In this document: in pieces, positions 52,662-62,078 of the stretch
How the letters are laid out: every line of letters starts with the position of its first letter
How positions within the stretch are numbered: the first letter of the stretch is position 1
Source of the DNA: an uncultured Erysipelotrichaceae bacterium
Lineage (GTDB): Bacteria; Bacillota_I; Bacilli_A; RFN20; CAG-826
DNA: 64,000 nt
Assembly: GCA_947166565.1 (NCBI GenBank)
Contig: CAMVEL010000004.1
Location: 27,962-91,961 of the forward strand
Direction: 5' to 3'
The notes under the pieces: generated by a model
What the model was told of the DNA's origin: nothing
Database searches by the model: none
What the model saw: only the letters and a program-made list of their open reading frames with translations
Made by a program: the position numbers and the translations under genes

Positions 52662-55451
52662 ATGAAAAAGAACAAAATATTCGCCCTCAGCGTTGCTGCC
52701 CTCGCCGCGCTTCCTGCTCTCACCGCTTGTGGAGGCGGTAGCAGTGGAGGAACAACCGGCGGAGTGAAGTACACCTACAACACCTACATCGACGCCAACC
52801 CCAAAACCTGGAACCCACATGCTTGGGAGACCAGCAGCGATTCCTACATCCTCGCCTATACCGAGATGGGATTCTATGACCTCGGCTTCAACGAAGACAA
52901 ATCGGGATACACATTCCTTTGCGAAATGGCTTCCGATTTCCCAGTTGATGTCACCGCCGATCTAACCCCCGCGGAAAAGACCAAATACTTTGGCCGTTCG
53001 ACGATCAACCTCCCCTCTGGCATCGCCTTCGATATCCCCTTGAATCCTCTTGCCACTTGGGAAGACGGAACCAAGATCACCGCGGATGACTACATCGAAT
53101 CCATGAAGCGTTTGCTCAATCCGGAATTCGTCAACCACCGCGCCGACTCCTGGTATAAAGGCAACACCATCCTCGCCAATGCCGAAAGGTATTTCAAGAA
53201 TGGTCAGATCACCGTTGAACCAGCTTTCAACTTCATCAAAGACGACCCAAACCTTGAATCCACAGACGAGAACTTCGCCTATAACGACATTTGGTATGCC
53301 AACCTTGGCGCCAACACCCCGTATTTTAATGCGATCTTCTCCAATCCAGAACCCGGCAACTTCTATTCCGTTTTGAATAACCGTGGCTCCACCGCCGCCA
53401 AAGCCGTTGAAGATGCCGCCAAACGTATCACCCAATCCATCGGCGAAGGCCTCATCAAGATTAGGCGTGATGGCGTTCTCGATGGTGTTGGACAATCCTC
53501 CGACTGGAACAAAGTCGAAACCGTCTCCGACATCAAGACCGATGACGACAAAATCGGCAATATGTGGGATTATTCCATCTCCGAACTCGATTTCGACCAA
53601 TTGGACCTCAAAGTCCTCGATGGCGTCATCGTTAACGAAGCCGAGCTCGCCAAAGACGAAAAAGACCTTCCAGACGATTACGAAGAATACGTTTGGGAGG
53701 ATTTCCGCAACGACGTCAAGACCTTCGTCTCCGGACTTGGCTATCCTCGTGGCGTCGCGAGCAAATCCAATGCTTGGCGTCTCCCTCTCTTTGCCGAATA
53801 TGAAAACCATTATTCCGGCATCGAATTTGAAAACGTCGGTATCGAGAAGATCGATGACTACAAGATCCGTCTCATCATGGACCAGGCTTCCCCTGTTTCC
53901 ATGACCGACCTCAAGTTCTCCCTTACCTCCAACTGGCTCGTCAATATTCCTCTTTATGACAAATTGACGATCGATGTCGCCGGCACCAACCTCAAAGGTA
54001 CCAAATACGGCACCGCGAGCGAGGCCAATTACCTCTCCTATGGCCCATATCGTCTTGCGAAATTCCAAGACAACAAGCTCATCTCCTTGGTGAAGAATGA
54101 GAAGTGGTATGGCTATAGCGACGGTAAACACGAAGGCCAATTCCAGATGGAAGAACTCGACACCCAAGTCATCTCCTCCCACGAAACTGCTATGCAGATG
54201 TTCGAAAAGGGCGAGATCGACGATATCGAGCTCACCGCCTCCGATATGAAGAAATACGGCACCTCCCGCAAACTTCAATTCACCCCGACCTCCTACACCC
54301 AGAAGATCTCCTTCAACGTTACCCGCGACATGCTCAAGAAGAGACAGGATAACGCCGCTAGCGGAACCCATTCCGGCAACAAGACGATCCTTGCCAACGA
54401 AGACTTCCGCAAAGCCTTCTCCCTTTCCATCGACCGTACGATGTTTGCTTCGCAATGCACCGCTGGTAGCGAAGGCTTCACCGGTCTTCTCAATAGCCTT
54501 TACATCTCCGATGTCGACGAAGGTGAATTCTATCGTGGCACCTCGCAAGGCAAATCCGTCTACGGCAAGATCTATGATCACCTCGGTGGCTCCACCATCG
54601 ATGACGAGAACGGACCAGCCCTAAATACCAGCGCCAACGGCTATAACTCCGCCCTTGCCGTCCAATACTTCAAGAGAGCCCTCGACACCGAAATGGCTTC
54701 CGAGGAAGCCGGACACTTCCAAAAAGGCGACAAGATCGCCATCGAAATCCTCGTCTTCAAGACCGATTCCGAGACCACCCAGGCTTCCTACAAATTCCTC
54801 AAGGACACCCTTGATGACCTCGCCGCAGACGTCAACGAGATCTATGGCGAAGACGTCGTCTCCTTCGACTTCTTCATGACTCCGAACGAAGACTACTACG
54901 ACGAAGCCAAGAAAGGCGCCTACGACATCATCTTCTCCACCTGGGGTGGTGCTCAGATGAACCCATGGGGCCTCATGGAGGTCTATTGCGACTCCACCTT
55001 CGATTCCAACTGCGAATATGGCATGACCAAGCGCGTTGGCAAGATCGACATCACCTTCGACTCCGACGGCGATGGCGAAATGGAAACCAACTCCCTCGAA
55101 GGCTGGTACAACACTCTCAACGGACTCAAGGAAATCGCTGAGACCGATTATGATATGGAAGACCCAGAAGAAGCGGAACGTTATCATAAAGATAAAGTCG
55201 CCCGTCATCAGCAGAGGCTCAACATCCTCTCCGAAATCGAGGCCGGCTATATCAAGACCTGGTCAACCGCTCCGATCCTCTCCCGTTCCTCCGCTTCCTT
55301 GACTTCCTTCAAAGTCAAATACGGAACCGAGAACTACATTCCATTAATGGGTTATGGCGGAGTCCGTTACATGACCTTCAACTACACTAACGATGAGTGG
55401 GCCCAAGCCCTCAAAGACGGCACGATCAACGCCGACCTCTATCGTAAGTAA
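52662..55451 (+). CDS. oppA: Oligopeptide-binding lipoprotein
   Basis: 929 residues: lipobox LTAC (Cys23), Gly/Ser linker, then a family-5 peptide-binding fold: WNPHAWETSSDSYI, LNPLATWEDGTKITADDYIESMKRLLNPE, YGPYRLAKFQDNKLISLVKNEKWYG, NEDFRKAFSLSIDRTMFA. It is much longer than the ~540 residues of typical OppA but close to mycoplasma OppA lengths. Extra sequence occurs between the early strands and the second lobe. It captures extracellular peptides. A terminator separates it from oppB, which should make the binding protein more abundant than the membrane complex. Confidence 0.95.
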   Translation: MKKNKIFALSVAALAALPALTACGGGSSGGTTGGVKYTYNTYIDANPKTWNPHAWETSSDSYILAYTEMGFYDLGFNEDKSGYTFLCEMASDFPVDVTADLTPAEKTKYFGRSTINLPSGIAFDIPLNPLATWEDGTKITADDYIESMKRLLNPEFVNHRADSWYKGNTILANAERYFKNGQITVEPAFNFIKDDPNLESTDENFAYNDIWYANLGANTPYFNAIFSNPEPGNFYSVLNNRGSTAAKAVEDAAKRITQSIGEGLIKIRRDGVLDGVGQSSDWNKVETVSDIKTDDDKIGNMWDYSISELDFDQLDLKVLDGVIVNEAELAKDEKDLPDDYEEYVWEDFRNDVKTFVSGLGYPRGVASKSNAWRLPLFAEYENHYSGIEFENVGIEKIDDYKIRLIMDQASPVSMTDLKFSLTSNWLVNIPLYDKLTIDVAGTNLKGTKYGTASEANYLSYGPYRLAKFQDNKLISLVKNEKWYGYSDGKHEGQFQMEELDTQVISSHETAMQMFEKGEIDDIELTASDMKKYGTSRKLQFTPTSYTQKISFNVTRDMLKKRQDNAASGTHSGNKTILANEDFRKAFSLSIDRTMFASQCTAGSEGFTGLLNSLYISDVDEGEFYRGTSQGKSVYGKIYDHLGGSTIDDENGPALNTSANGYNSALAVQYFKRALDTEMASEEAGHFQKGDKIAIEILVFKTDSETTQASYKFLKDTLDDLAADVNEIYGEDVVSFDFFMTPNEDYYDEAKKGAYDIIFSTWGGAQMNPWGLMEVYCDSTFDSNCEYGMTKRVGKIDITFDSDGDGEMETNSLEGWYNTLNGLKEIAETDYDMEDPEEAERYHKDKVARHQQRLNILSEIEAGYIKTWSTAPILSRSSASLTSFKVKYGTENYIPLMGYGGVRYMTFNYTNDEWAQALKDGTINADLYRK

Positions 55452-55468
55452 TTTCCCCTTCACCGATT

Positions 55469-55500
55469 AAGGCGCCCGAAAACACTCGGGCGCCTTTTCC
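55469..55500 (+). terminator. Terminator between oppA and oppB
   Basis: Stem AAGGCGCCCGA / TCGGGCGCCTT (55469-55479 with 55486-55496), then TTTTCC. Confidence 0.88.
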
Positions 55501-55526
55501 ATTACCCTCCCTTAGGTTAATATTCC

Positions 55527-55554
55527 TTGTATTTATCCTAAAGGATAGTAAAAT
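55527..55554 (+). promoter_or_regulatory. Promoter of oppBCDF
   Basis: TTGTAT (55527-55532), 16-bp spacer, TAAAAT (55549-55554), then AAAGGAGGG before the oppB start. Confidence 0.55.
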
Positions 55555-55584
55555 CGGTTTGTCAACTTTGAAAGGAGGGTAGAC

Positions 55585-56562
55585 ATGGGCAAATATGTAC
55601 TCAAACGTCTCGGCTTATTAGTGCTGACCTTCCTTGTGATTTTCACCATTTGCTTTTTCTTGGTTCGCGCTTTGCCCGTACCTCTTATTTCCGCCCCTGG
55701 AAGCGATGGAGAGGAAATCGCTAGGCGCTTCCGCGAGGAACTAGGTTATAACGACCCATTACTCATTCAATACTTCCGTTTCATTGGCCGCATATTCACT
55801 GCGACCGATGGCGGCAATTTCGGCTATTCCTTCCAGATCCAATACCTTGGCATTCCCTGGGAACTCATGGTTAGCCGTCTTCCACCGACCGTTTTGATCA
55901 ACGTCTATACGATGATCGTCGCGGTTCCTATTGGTTTAGGATTGGGTATATTCATGGCCTTAAGGAAGAACCGGCCTGAAGACCATATACTGTCAGTTTT
56001 GATTATGCTGTTCATTTCGGTTCCGAGTTTCGTCTACGCCTTCTTCGTCCAATACCTTTTCGGAACCGTGTGGGGCGTATTGCCCTTAACGATGGATGCC
56101 GTCAGCCGTTATAACGGAAACTGGTTCGACCCCGGCATGTTCCGCTCCATGCTTCCCGCGATTATCGCAATGAGCTTTGGCACGATCGCCGGTTTCGCCC
56201 GTTATACACGCGCAGAGCTCACCGAAGTCCTTACCAGCGATTTCATGTTGCTTGCGAGGACCAAAGGCTTGACCCGCACCCAAGCGACGTTGCGTCATGC
56301 CTTCCGTAACTCCCTCGTTCCTATCTTCCCGATGATCCTTGGTGAATTCATCGGTATCCTTTCCGGTTCGGTCGTCATCGAATCCATCTTCGCCGTCAAT
56401 GGCGTCGGCGGACTCTTCCTCGAATCCATCAACAGAAGGGACTACGACGTCTTCCTTTTCGTCGGTATGTTCTATGTCATCATCGGCCTCGTCGGAGGCT
56501 TGGTGGTCGACTTAAGCTACGGCTGGGTTGACCCACGCATTCGTATGGGAGGTAAAAAATAA
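55585..56562 (+). CDS. oppB: Oligopeptide ABC transporter permease OppB
   Basis: 325 residues of normal OppB/DppB length: first helix LGLLVLTFLVIFTICFFLV, the TM1-TM2 region with LGYNDPLLIQYFRFIG, EAA-type motif YTRAELTEVLTSDFMLLARTKG, and C-terminal GWVDPRIRMGGK. Pairs with OppC to form the channel. Its TAA overlaps the oppC ATG by one base. Confidence 0.96.
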   Translation: MGKYVLKRLGLLVLTFLVIFTICFFLVRALPVPLISAPGSDGEEIARRFREELGYNDPLLIQYFRFIGRIFTATDGGNFGYSFQIQYLGIPWELMVSRLPPTVLINVYTMIVAVPIGLGLGIFMALRKNRPEDHILSVLIMLFISVPSFVYAFFVQYLFGTVWGVLPLTMDAVSRYNGNWFDPGMFRSMLPAIIAMSFGTIAGFARYTRAELTEVLTSDFMLLARTKGLTRTQATLRHAFRNSLVPIFPMILGEFIGILSGSVVIESIFAVNGVGGLFLESINRRDYDVFLFVGMFYVIIGLVGGLVVDLSYGWVDPRIRMGGKK

Positions 56563-58175
56563 TGGCTAAAGCAGTTTCTCCCAAGGATTTTAAGGGCTAT
56601 CGCAACGACAAATTGACCTTCGTTCAGCAGGATAAGACCCTCCATGACACCAAATTCGAGACAAAACCGGTCTCCTATTTACGTGGCTGCTGGAGGAGGT
56701 TCCGCCGCAACAAAGGCTCGATCGTCGCGGGCATCATCCTTCTTTTCGTCCTATCATTCGCTATCTTCGCTCCACTAGGAAGCGATCGCACCGTTTCTTG
56801 GAACGACGCCAACTTCTCTTTCGTTACCCCGAAATCACCTCTATTCGAGGGCACTGGTTTCTGGGATGGCACCCAAGAGAAGAAAATCTACCAAAACGAA
56901 TATGACCAATATCGTTTCTATGAAACCGAGACCAAGCCAGTCGTCAAGGTTATTGAAACCGGTATGGACAAAGCCACCGAGCAAGATCCCGATACGGGAA
57001 AAATGATCTCGGTCGACGTCCCATATTACAAAATCAGGCTAGACACCTATGCAATCGGAGCCAAAATCAGTTCGGCTTCAGTTTCTGACATTGAGAAAAT
57101 CCAGGCTTGGGAAACAAAAACCGGCAGGAAAATCCTCCTCCCGATCATTTCCACGGAAGCCTATCTCGACGAATATTTCGACGCGATGATCGCCGCGGGC
57201 AAAACCACGGCTTCCATCGCCTTCACCCAAAGGAAGAACCTCGAGAACAAATACGGTGATTCCAACATCTATTACAAATTGGTTCTCGAAGAGGATGCCT
57301 ATGGCAAATTAACGAGGAACCCCGTCATCGATTTCGATGCCGAAGGAAACGTCAAAGACCTTTATAAGAGGGACGGCGAAGGCAAGCTCGTCTATTATGA
57401 CCACACCGATGCCGATGGCGTGAATTTCCGTATCCGCGTCGATTACAACAACTACTACGAATTCAAATACGGGGCCAAATGCCATTATCTATTCGGTTCC
57501 AACGCGAACGGGTTCGATATCTTCGTCCGTTTGGCTTCTGGCGCGAGGTTATCCTTGCTCCTTGGCGTTGGCGTATCCTTGATCAACCTCTTCATCGGTT
57601 TGATCTATGGTTCCATCTCCGGATATTATGGCGGAACGGTTGACCTTGTCATGGAACGTATCACCGATATCCTTTCGGCCATCCCCTTCGTTATCGTGGC
57701 GACGCTCTTCCAACTCCATTTCGCGGCCTCCGCAGGACCCGTGCTATCATTATTGTTCGCCTTCGTTCTGACGGGCTGGATAGGAACCGCGGCGACGACG
57801 CGAATGCAATTCTATCGATTTAAGGATCAGGAATATGTCCTCGCCTCAAGAACTTTGGGCGCGAAGGACCTCCGCTTGATATTCGTCGATATTTTGCCTA
57901 ATGCCTTAGGTACTTTGATCACTTCATCGGTCTTGATGATTCCAGGCGTTATCTTCTCGGAATCCTCGCTCTCCTATTTGAACATCATCGACCTGAGCAA
58001 CTCCGACATCACATCCGTCGGCACGCTTCTTAACGAAGGGTCGAACTTCCTATCGACCAATCCGCATATCATCATGTTCCCCGCGATCTTCATTTCGATT
58101 TTGATGATCACCTTCAACTTGATCGGAAACGGGTTGCGTGACGCATTCAATCCATCATTGAGGGGGGAGGAATAA
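56562..58175 (+). CDS. oppC: Oligopeptide ABC transporter permease OppC with ~200-residue extracytoplasmic insertion
   Basis: 537 residues against about 300 for typical OppC. After the conserved first helix (about 52-71) comes a hydrophilic region to about residue 308, then the usual LFGSNANGFDIFVRLASGARLSL (normally GTDxxGRDxxSR) and the five remaining helices with EAA motif VLASRTLGAKDLRLIFVDILP. The insertion lies outside the membrane, facing the binding protein, and is rich in Lys/Asp/Tyr. The gene starts within the oppB stop codon and ends 3 nt before oppD. Confidence 0.95.
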   Translation: MAKAVSPKDFKGYRNDKLTFVQQDKTLHDTKFETKPVSYLRGCWRRFRRNKGSIVAGIILLFVLSFAIFAPLGSDRTVSWNDANFSFVTPKSPLFEGTGFWDGTQEKKIYQNEYDQYRFYETETKPVVKVIETGMDKATEQDPDTGKMISVDVPYYKIRLDTYAIGAKISSASVSDIEKIQAWETKTGRKILLPIISTEAYLDEYFDAMIAAGKTTASIAFTQRKNLENKYGDSNIYYKLVLEEDAYGKLTRNPVIDFDAEGNVKDLYKRDGEGKLVYYDHTDADGVNFRIRVDYNNYYEFKYGAKCHYLFGSNANGFDIFVRLASGARLSLLLGVGVSLINLFIGLIYGSISGYYGGTVDLVMERITDILSAIPFVIVATLFQLHFAASAGPVLSLLFAFVLTGWIGTAATTRMQFYRFKDQEYVLASRTLGAKDLRLIFVDILPNALGTLITSSVLMIPGVIFSESSLSYLNIIDLSNSDITSVGTLLNEGSNFLSTNPHIIMFPAIFISILMITFNLIGNGLRDAFNPSLRGEE

Positions 58176-58178
58176 TCT

Positions 58179-60107
58179 ATGGCTGAACAATCAAAAATCC
58201 TCGAAGTCAAAGATCTCCGCATCTCCTTCAAGGTCGATTCCGGAACGGTTAAGGCGGTACGTGGTATCAGTTTTGACCTATATCGTGGCAGAACCCTTTG
58301 CATTGTCGGTGAGTCGGGCTCTGGAAAATCGGTCACGTCCCGCGCCATTTTGGGAATCCTTGCCAAAAACGCGATCGTCGAATCCGGCGAAATCGTCTAT
58401 GACGGCAAAGACCTCTTAGCGATTAACGAAGACCATTTCCATAAGATCCGCGGTTCGAAGATCTCGATGATCTTCCAAGACCCATTATCGGCCCTCAACC
58501 CGATTATGCGCGTAGGTAAGCAACTTACTGAGCCTATCTTCCTTAAATCCAAAGCCACAAGGCGTGAAGCTAGGCATAACGTCGCTTCCATCAATTTCGC
58601 GATTTCCTCAACCTGCAAGAAACACAACTTGACGATTTCAAAGGCAGCCCTTGAGAAATTCCGTCAAGAGCAGGTGGAACTCGCCCAATTCTCAATGGCC
58701 CACGAAACTTTCGAACATGACCTCAAGGCCTTCGAAAGATATAGCGATGTCGTCGCTAATCCTGCGGCCCACCCAGCCAAAACCGTTAACAAAGCCAAAG
58801 CTTTCCTTGCTTCCCATAGGACAAAGCCCGTTGAACCAGAACGCGTTCCAACCAAAGCGATGTCCAAAGAGGAGAAAGACGCTCTTGTTGGCGAATTTAA
58901 AACCTTAATCGAAGCCTCCAAAAAGGATTATGACGAATCCTTGGCCAAACTCATGGAATCCGCGAAAGCCGTCCTTGCTAACGATTTGGCGGAAGGGGAG
59001 AACGATTTCAGCAAACTCGATCATGATATTCCTTCTCTTGCCGCCGAAGCCAACAACTGCAAATTCGGTTTCCGCGATGACGAAGACGATATCATCGGGG
59101 TCTTCGCGACTTCTTTGAAGAAATACCGCAAATCCCTTAAAACCGCGATTAAAAACGCGGGCAAGATGGCTAAGCGCGAAGCCAAATTCAAATCCAAAGG
59201 ACTTGAGGTTCCTCCTCTTACCCTTAAGGAGAGAGCGAGGTTACCAGAGAAACCTCTTTCGATAGATGAGGCCCTTGAAAGACTCCGCGAACTTTTCAAC
59301 CATTTGATTCATCACATCCAAAAAGTGATTGACGCCCCCTTCGATTCCGCCTCATACGCGAATTCTTTCTGTGAATACTTCGGAAAGCAAATCTTCACCG
59401 CGGCCCGTAAGGTTTCCCAAGAGGAAGCCAAGGAACAGGCCCTTGAAATCATGAGGCAGGTCGGCATTCCTCAACCGGAAATCCGTTTCAGACAGTATCC
59501 ATTCGAATTCTCCGGTGGCATGAGACAACGTATCGTTATCGCAATCGCTCTTTCCTCCCGCCCGGAAATCCTCATCTGCGATGAGCCAACCACTGCGCTT
59601 GACGTCACCATCCAAGCCCAAATCCTTGAGCTTATCAATAGGTTGAAGGATGAATTGAACCTTTCCATCATCTTCATCACCCACGACCTTGGCGTCGTCG
59701 CCAACATGGCTGATGATATCGCCGTCATGTATGCCGGCAAAATCGTTGAATACGGCACGGTTGACGATATCTTCTATGATCCACGTCACCCATATACCTG
59801 GGCTTTGTTATCCTCCATGCCTGACCTTGATACCAAGCAGAAACTCGATGCGATTCCAGGAACCCCACCAAACATGCTCTTGCCGCCTAAAGGCGATGCC
59901 TTCGCGGCCAGAAACAAATACGCGCTTGCCCTCGATTTCGAGGAGGAACCCCCTCTATTTGAGGTCTCCCCAACCCATTCTGCGGCCACTTGGCTTCTTC
60001 TTGAAGACGCCCCGAAGGCCGTTCCGCCCGCAATCGTTACGGCTCGTATCGAACGTGCGATGGCTAAGCGCAAAAAGAAAACCGAAGAAAAGAAGGAGGC
60101 CGAATAA
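58179..60107 (+). CDS. oppD: Oligopeptide ABC transporter ATPase OppD with ~285-residue insertion
   Basis: 642 residues against about 340 for typical OppD. Walker A GESGSGKS (44-51), Q-loop Gln100 (MIFQDP), signature FSGGMRQR (444-451), Walker B ILICDEP, switch FITHD, and the C-terminal oligopeptide domain (YAGKIVEYGTVDDIFYDPRHPYT). About 285 residues (roughly 128-412), Lys/Glu/Ala-rich and probably coiled, separate Q-loop from signature in the helical subdomain. Strong GGAGG before the ATG; the TAA overlaps the oppF start. Confidence 0.95.
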   Translation: MAEQSKILEVKDLRISFKVDSGTVKAVRGISFDLYRGRTLCIVGESGSGKSVTSRAILGILAKNAIVESGEIVYDGKDLLAINEDHFHKIRGSKISMIFQDPLSALNPIMRVGKQLTEPIFLKSKATRREARHNVASINFAISSTCKKHNLTISKAALEKFRQEQVELAQFSMAHETFEHDLKAFERYSDVVANPAAHPAKTVNKAKAFLASHRTKPVEPERVPTKAMSKEEKDALVGEFKTLIEASKKDYDESLAKLMESAKAVLANDLAEGENDFSKLDHDIPSLAAEANNCKFGFRDDEDDIIGVFATSLKKYRKSLKTAIKNAGKMAKREAKFKSKGLEVPPLTLKERARLPEKPLSIDEALERLRELFNHLIHHIQKVIDAPFDSASYANSFCEYFGKQIFTAARKVSQEEAKEQALEIMRQVGIPQPEIRFRQYPFEFSGGMRQRIVIAIALSSRPEILICDEPTTALDVTIQAQILELINRLKDELNLSIIFITHDLGVVANMADDIAVMYAGKIVEYGTVDDIFYDPRHPYTWALLSSMPDLDTKQKLDAIPGTPPNMLLPPKGDAFAARNKYALALDFEEEPPLFEVSPTHSAATWLLLEDAPKAVPPAIVTARIERAMAKRKKKTEEKKEAE

Positions 60108-61528
60108 TGCCCAAGAAAGCAAAACTTGTGGACGAAGTCTCCACGGAAGCCCCAATTGAGGTCGTTCCAAACCAACCCCAAACCAAAGCCTTCGATTACG
60201 AAAACGCTGAGGTTATTCTTTCCGTTCGCCATTTGAAACAATATTTCAAGTTAGGCGGAACCGGGGCCTTCAAATACAACAAAGCGGTCCATGACGTCAG
60301 TTTCGATGTTTATCGTGGCGAGGTATTCGGTCTTGTTGGCGAATCCGGATGCGGTAAAACCACGACCGGGCGCTCCATCATTAGGTTATATCAGCCGACC
60401 TCTGGGGATATTATCTTCAAAGGAGTTCGTATCGCTGCCGGAACACGTTTCAACGAGAAGGAAATCAAATACACGAGGATCCGCTTAAAGAAGCAACTCG
60501 CAAAATATGATGATGAGGAGCAAGCGGAAATAGCTTCCGGTGCCGAAGCCAAAGAAACGATTAAGCAAAAATACGAGAATCTTCGCAAAGAGGCTATCGA
60601 TAAAGCCAACGTCATCATCGAAAGGGAAAGGGCCAATATCATTTCCGCTAAGAAAGATGCCGCCAATTGCGATAAGGACTTCTCCGCCGCGGCCGTCAAT
60701 AAGGTCAACGCCGATTATAAGGAATTCCTCGAAAGAACGAATAACGGTAGGTCTGTTTCCTCTCCTGAAGACCAAGAGACCCTCAAAAAATACAAAGAGG
60801 ATCTTCGCGCTGCCAAACATGCCAAAATCACGATGGGCATGCAGATGATTTTCCAAGATCCGATTGCCTCCATTAACCCCCGTATGACCGTTCGTTCCAT
60901 CATCGCGGAAGGTCTTCGCATCAATGGGGTCAGGAATAAAGAGGTCATCGACAAAAAGGTTAAGGAGATGCTTAATTTTGTCGGTCTTCTCCCAGAGCAT
61001 GCGGACCGTTATCCCCACGAATTCTCCGGTGGGCAAAGGCAGCGTATCGGCATTGCCCGTGCCCTCATCATGAATCCTGAGTTAATCATCGCCGATGAAC
61101 CCATCTCCGCCCTTGATGTTTCCATCCAGGCCCAGGTTATTAACCTCCTTAACGATTTAAGGGACAAATTCGGTTTGACGATTATGTTCATCGCCCATAA
61201 CCTCTCGGTCGTCAAATATTTCTGCGACCGCATTGCCGTCATGTATTTTGGTAACCTCGTGGAACTCGCGACTTCCGATACCCTCTTCGCTCATCCGTTG
61301 CACCCATACACCCGTTCTTTGCTTTCGGCCGTCCCCCATTGCGACCCCGATACCGAGAAAACGCGTGTACGTATCAAATATGATCCAGCCTCTTCCCATG
61401 ATTATTCGGAAGATAAGCCAAGCTTCGTGGAAATCGAACCAGGCCACTTCGTCCTTTGCAATAAGAAAGAAGAAGGCGAATATCGCGAGCTTTTAGCGAA
61501 AGGTTATGATTCCGGCTATGGCCGATAA
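60107..61528 (+). CDS. oppF: Oligopeptide ABC transporter ATPase OppF with ~130-residue insertion
   Basis: 473 residues against about 310-330 normally. Walker A GESGCGKTT (78-86), Q-loop Gln250 (MIFQDP), signature FSGGQRQR (306-313), Walker B LIIADEP, switch FIAHN and the C-terminal domain with HPYTRSLLSAVPHCDPD. The insertion (about 112-238) lies between Walker A and the Q-loop, a different place from that in OppD, and is highly charged and helical. Confidence 0.95.
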   Translation: MPKKAKLVDEVSTEAPIEVVPNQPQTKAFDYENAEVILSVRHLKQYFKLGGTGAFKYNKAVHDVSFDVYRGEVFGLVGESGCGKTTTGRSIIRLYQPTSGDIIFKGVRIAAGTRFNEKEIKYTRIRLKKQLAKYDDEEQAEIASGAEAKETIKQKYENLRKEAIDKANVIIERERANIISAKKDAANCDKDFSAAAVNKVNADYKEFLERTNNGRSVSSPEDQETLKKYKEDLRAAKHAKITMGMQMIFQDPIASINPRMTVRSIIAEGLRINGVRNKEVIDKKVKEMLNFVGLLPEHADRYPHEFSGGQRQRIGIARALIMNPELIIADEPISALDVSIQAQVINLLNDLRDKFGLTIMFIAHNLSVVKYFCDRIAVMYFGNLVELATSDTLFAHPLHPYTRSLLSAVPHCDPDTEKTRVRIKYDPASSHDYSEDKPSFVEIEPGHFVLCNKKEEGEYRELLAKGYDSGYGR

Positions 61529-61988
61529 GGAAAAGGAAAACCTCGAGGACGTTAAGCCCGAAGAAAAGAAAGACCATAAAGCCTATTGGCTGGGTTTTCT
61601 TATTACTTTTATTATTTCGATTCCCTTCGCGGTGGGTTCGTTTTTCCTAATTAAGGCAGGCCTATCGAATAATCCTTGGGAACAAGCGAAGTGGCGCGTT
61701 TTCTCGGATACCTTTACTTTGCCTGGGGTTCTATTTTCCATGTCCTTCCTGCTTGTTAAGGTTAGCAATTACGGGGCCTTCGATGCGATCGTCTATTCGG
61801 TTAGGTTGGTCTTCAACCTTATTTTCCATAGCGACATTCGTAAAACGAAGCTTCCCGCGAATTACCGCGACTATCGTTTGATGAAAGCTTCAAAACCGAG
61901 AAAGCCCGTTTCCTATATTTTGCTTGTGGGCTTGCTTTATCTTCTTGCTGCAGCCGTCTTCATCATCCTTTATTTCACCGTTAAATAA
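61518..61988 (+). CDS. DUF3899-like small membrane protein
   Basis: About 156 residues: acidic/Lys-rich N-terminus, two helices at about 25-45 and 67-87, a cytoplasmic NYRDYRLMKASKPRKP segment, and a last helix near 130-152. It resembles the DUF3899 family of Bacilli and Mollicutes, function unknown. It overlaps the end of oppF, so it is probably the last gene of the opp unit. Starts at 61506 and 61518 are both possible; AAAGG (61499-61503) lies 2 nt and 14 nt upstream of them. Confidence 0.7.
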   Translation: MADKEKENLEDVKPEEKKDHKAYWLGFLITFIISIPFAVGSFFLIKAGLSNNPWEQAKWRVFSDTFTLPGVLFSMSFLLVKVSNYGAFDAIVYSVRLVFNLIFHSDIRKTKLPANYRDYRLMKASKPRKPVSYILLVGLLYLLAAAVFIILYFTVK

Positions 61989-62007
61989 TACACGGGTCAT
62001 CCCTTTT

Positions 62008-62031
62008 ACCGCGTAACGCGGTTTTCTTTTT
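62008..62031 (+). terminator. Terminator of the opp unit
   Basis: Stem ACCGCG-TAA-CGCGGT followed by TTTCTTTTT. Confidence 0.7.
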
Positions 62032-62033
62032 GC

Positions 62034-62065
62034 AAAGAAAAACGGCGACGATTGTTCGCCGCCGT
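62034..62065 (-). terminator. Terminator of M6 protease 3
   Basis: On the minus strand, stem ACGGCG / CGCCGT (62060-62065 with 62042-62047) followed by TTTTTC. The tract lies back-to-back with the plus-strand terminator. Confidence 0.7.
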
Positions 62066-62078
62066 TAAGGGATTTGGC

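Noticed and set aside
52962..54581. 539-codon minus-strand open frame opposite oppA
   Set aside because: Composition is that of an antisense shadow; oppA is well supported.
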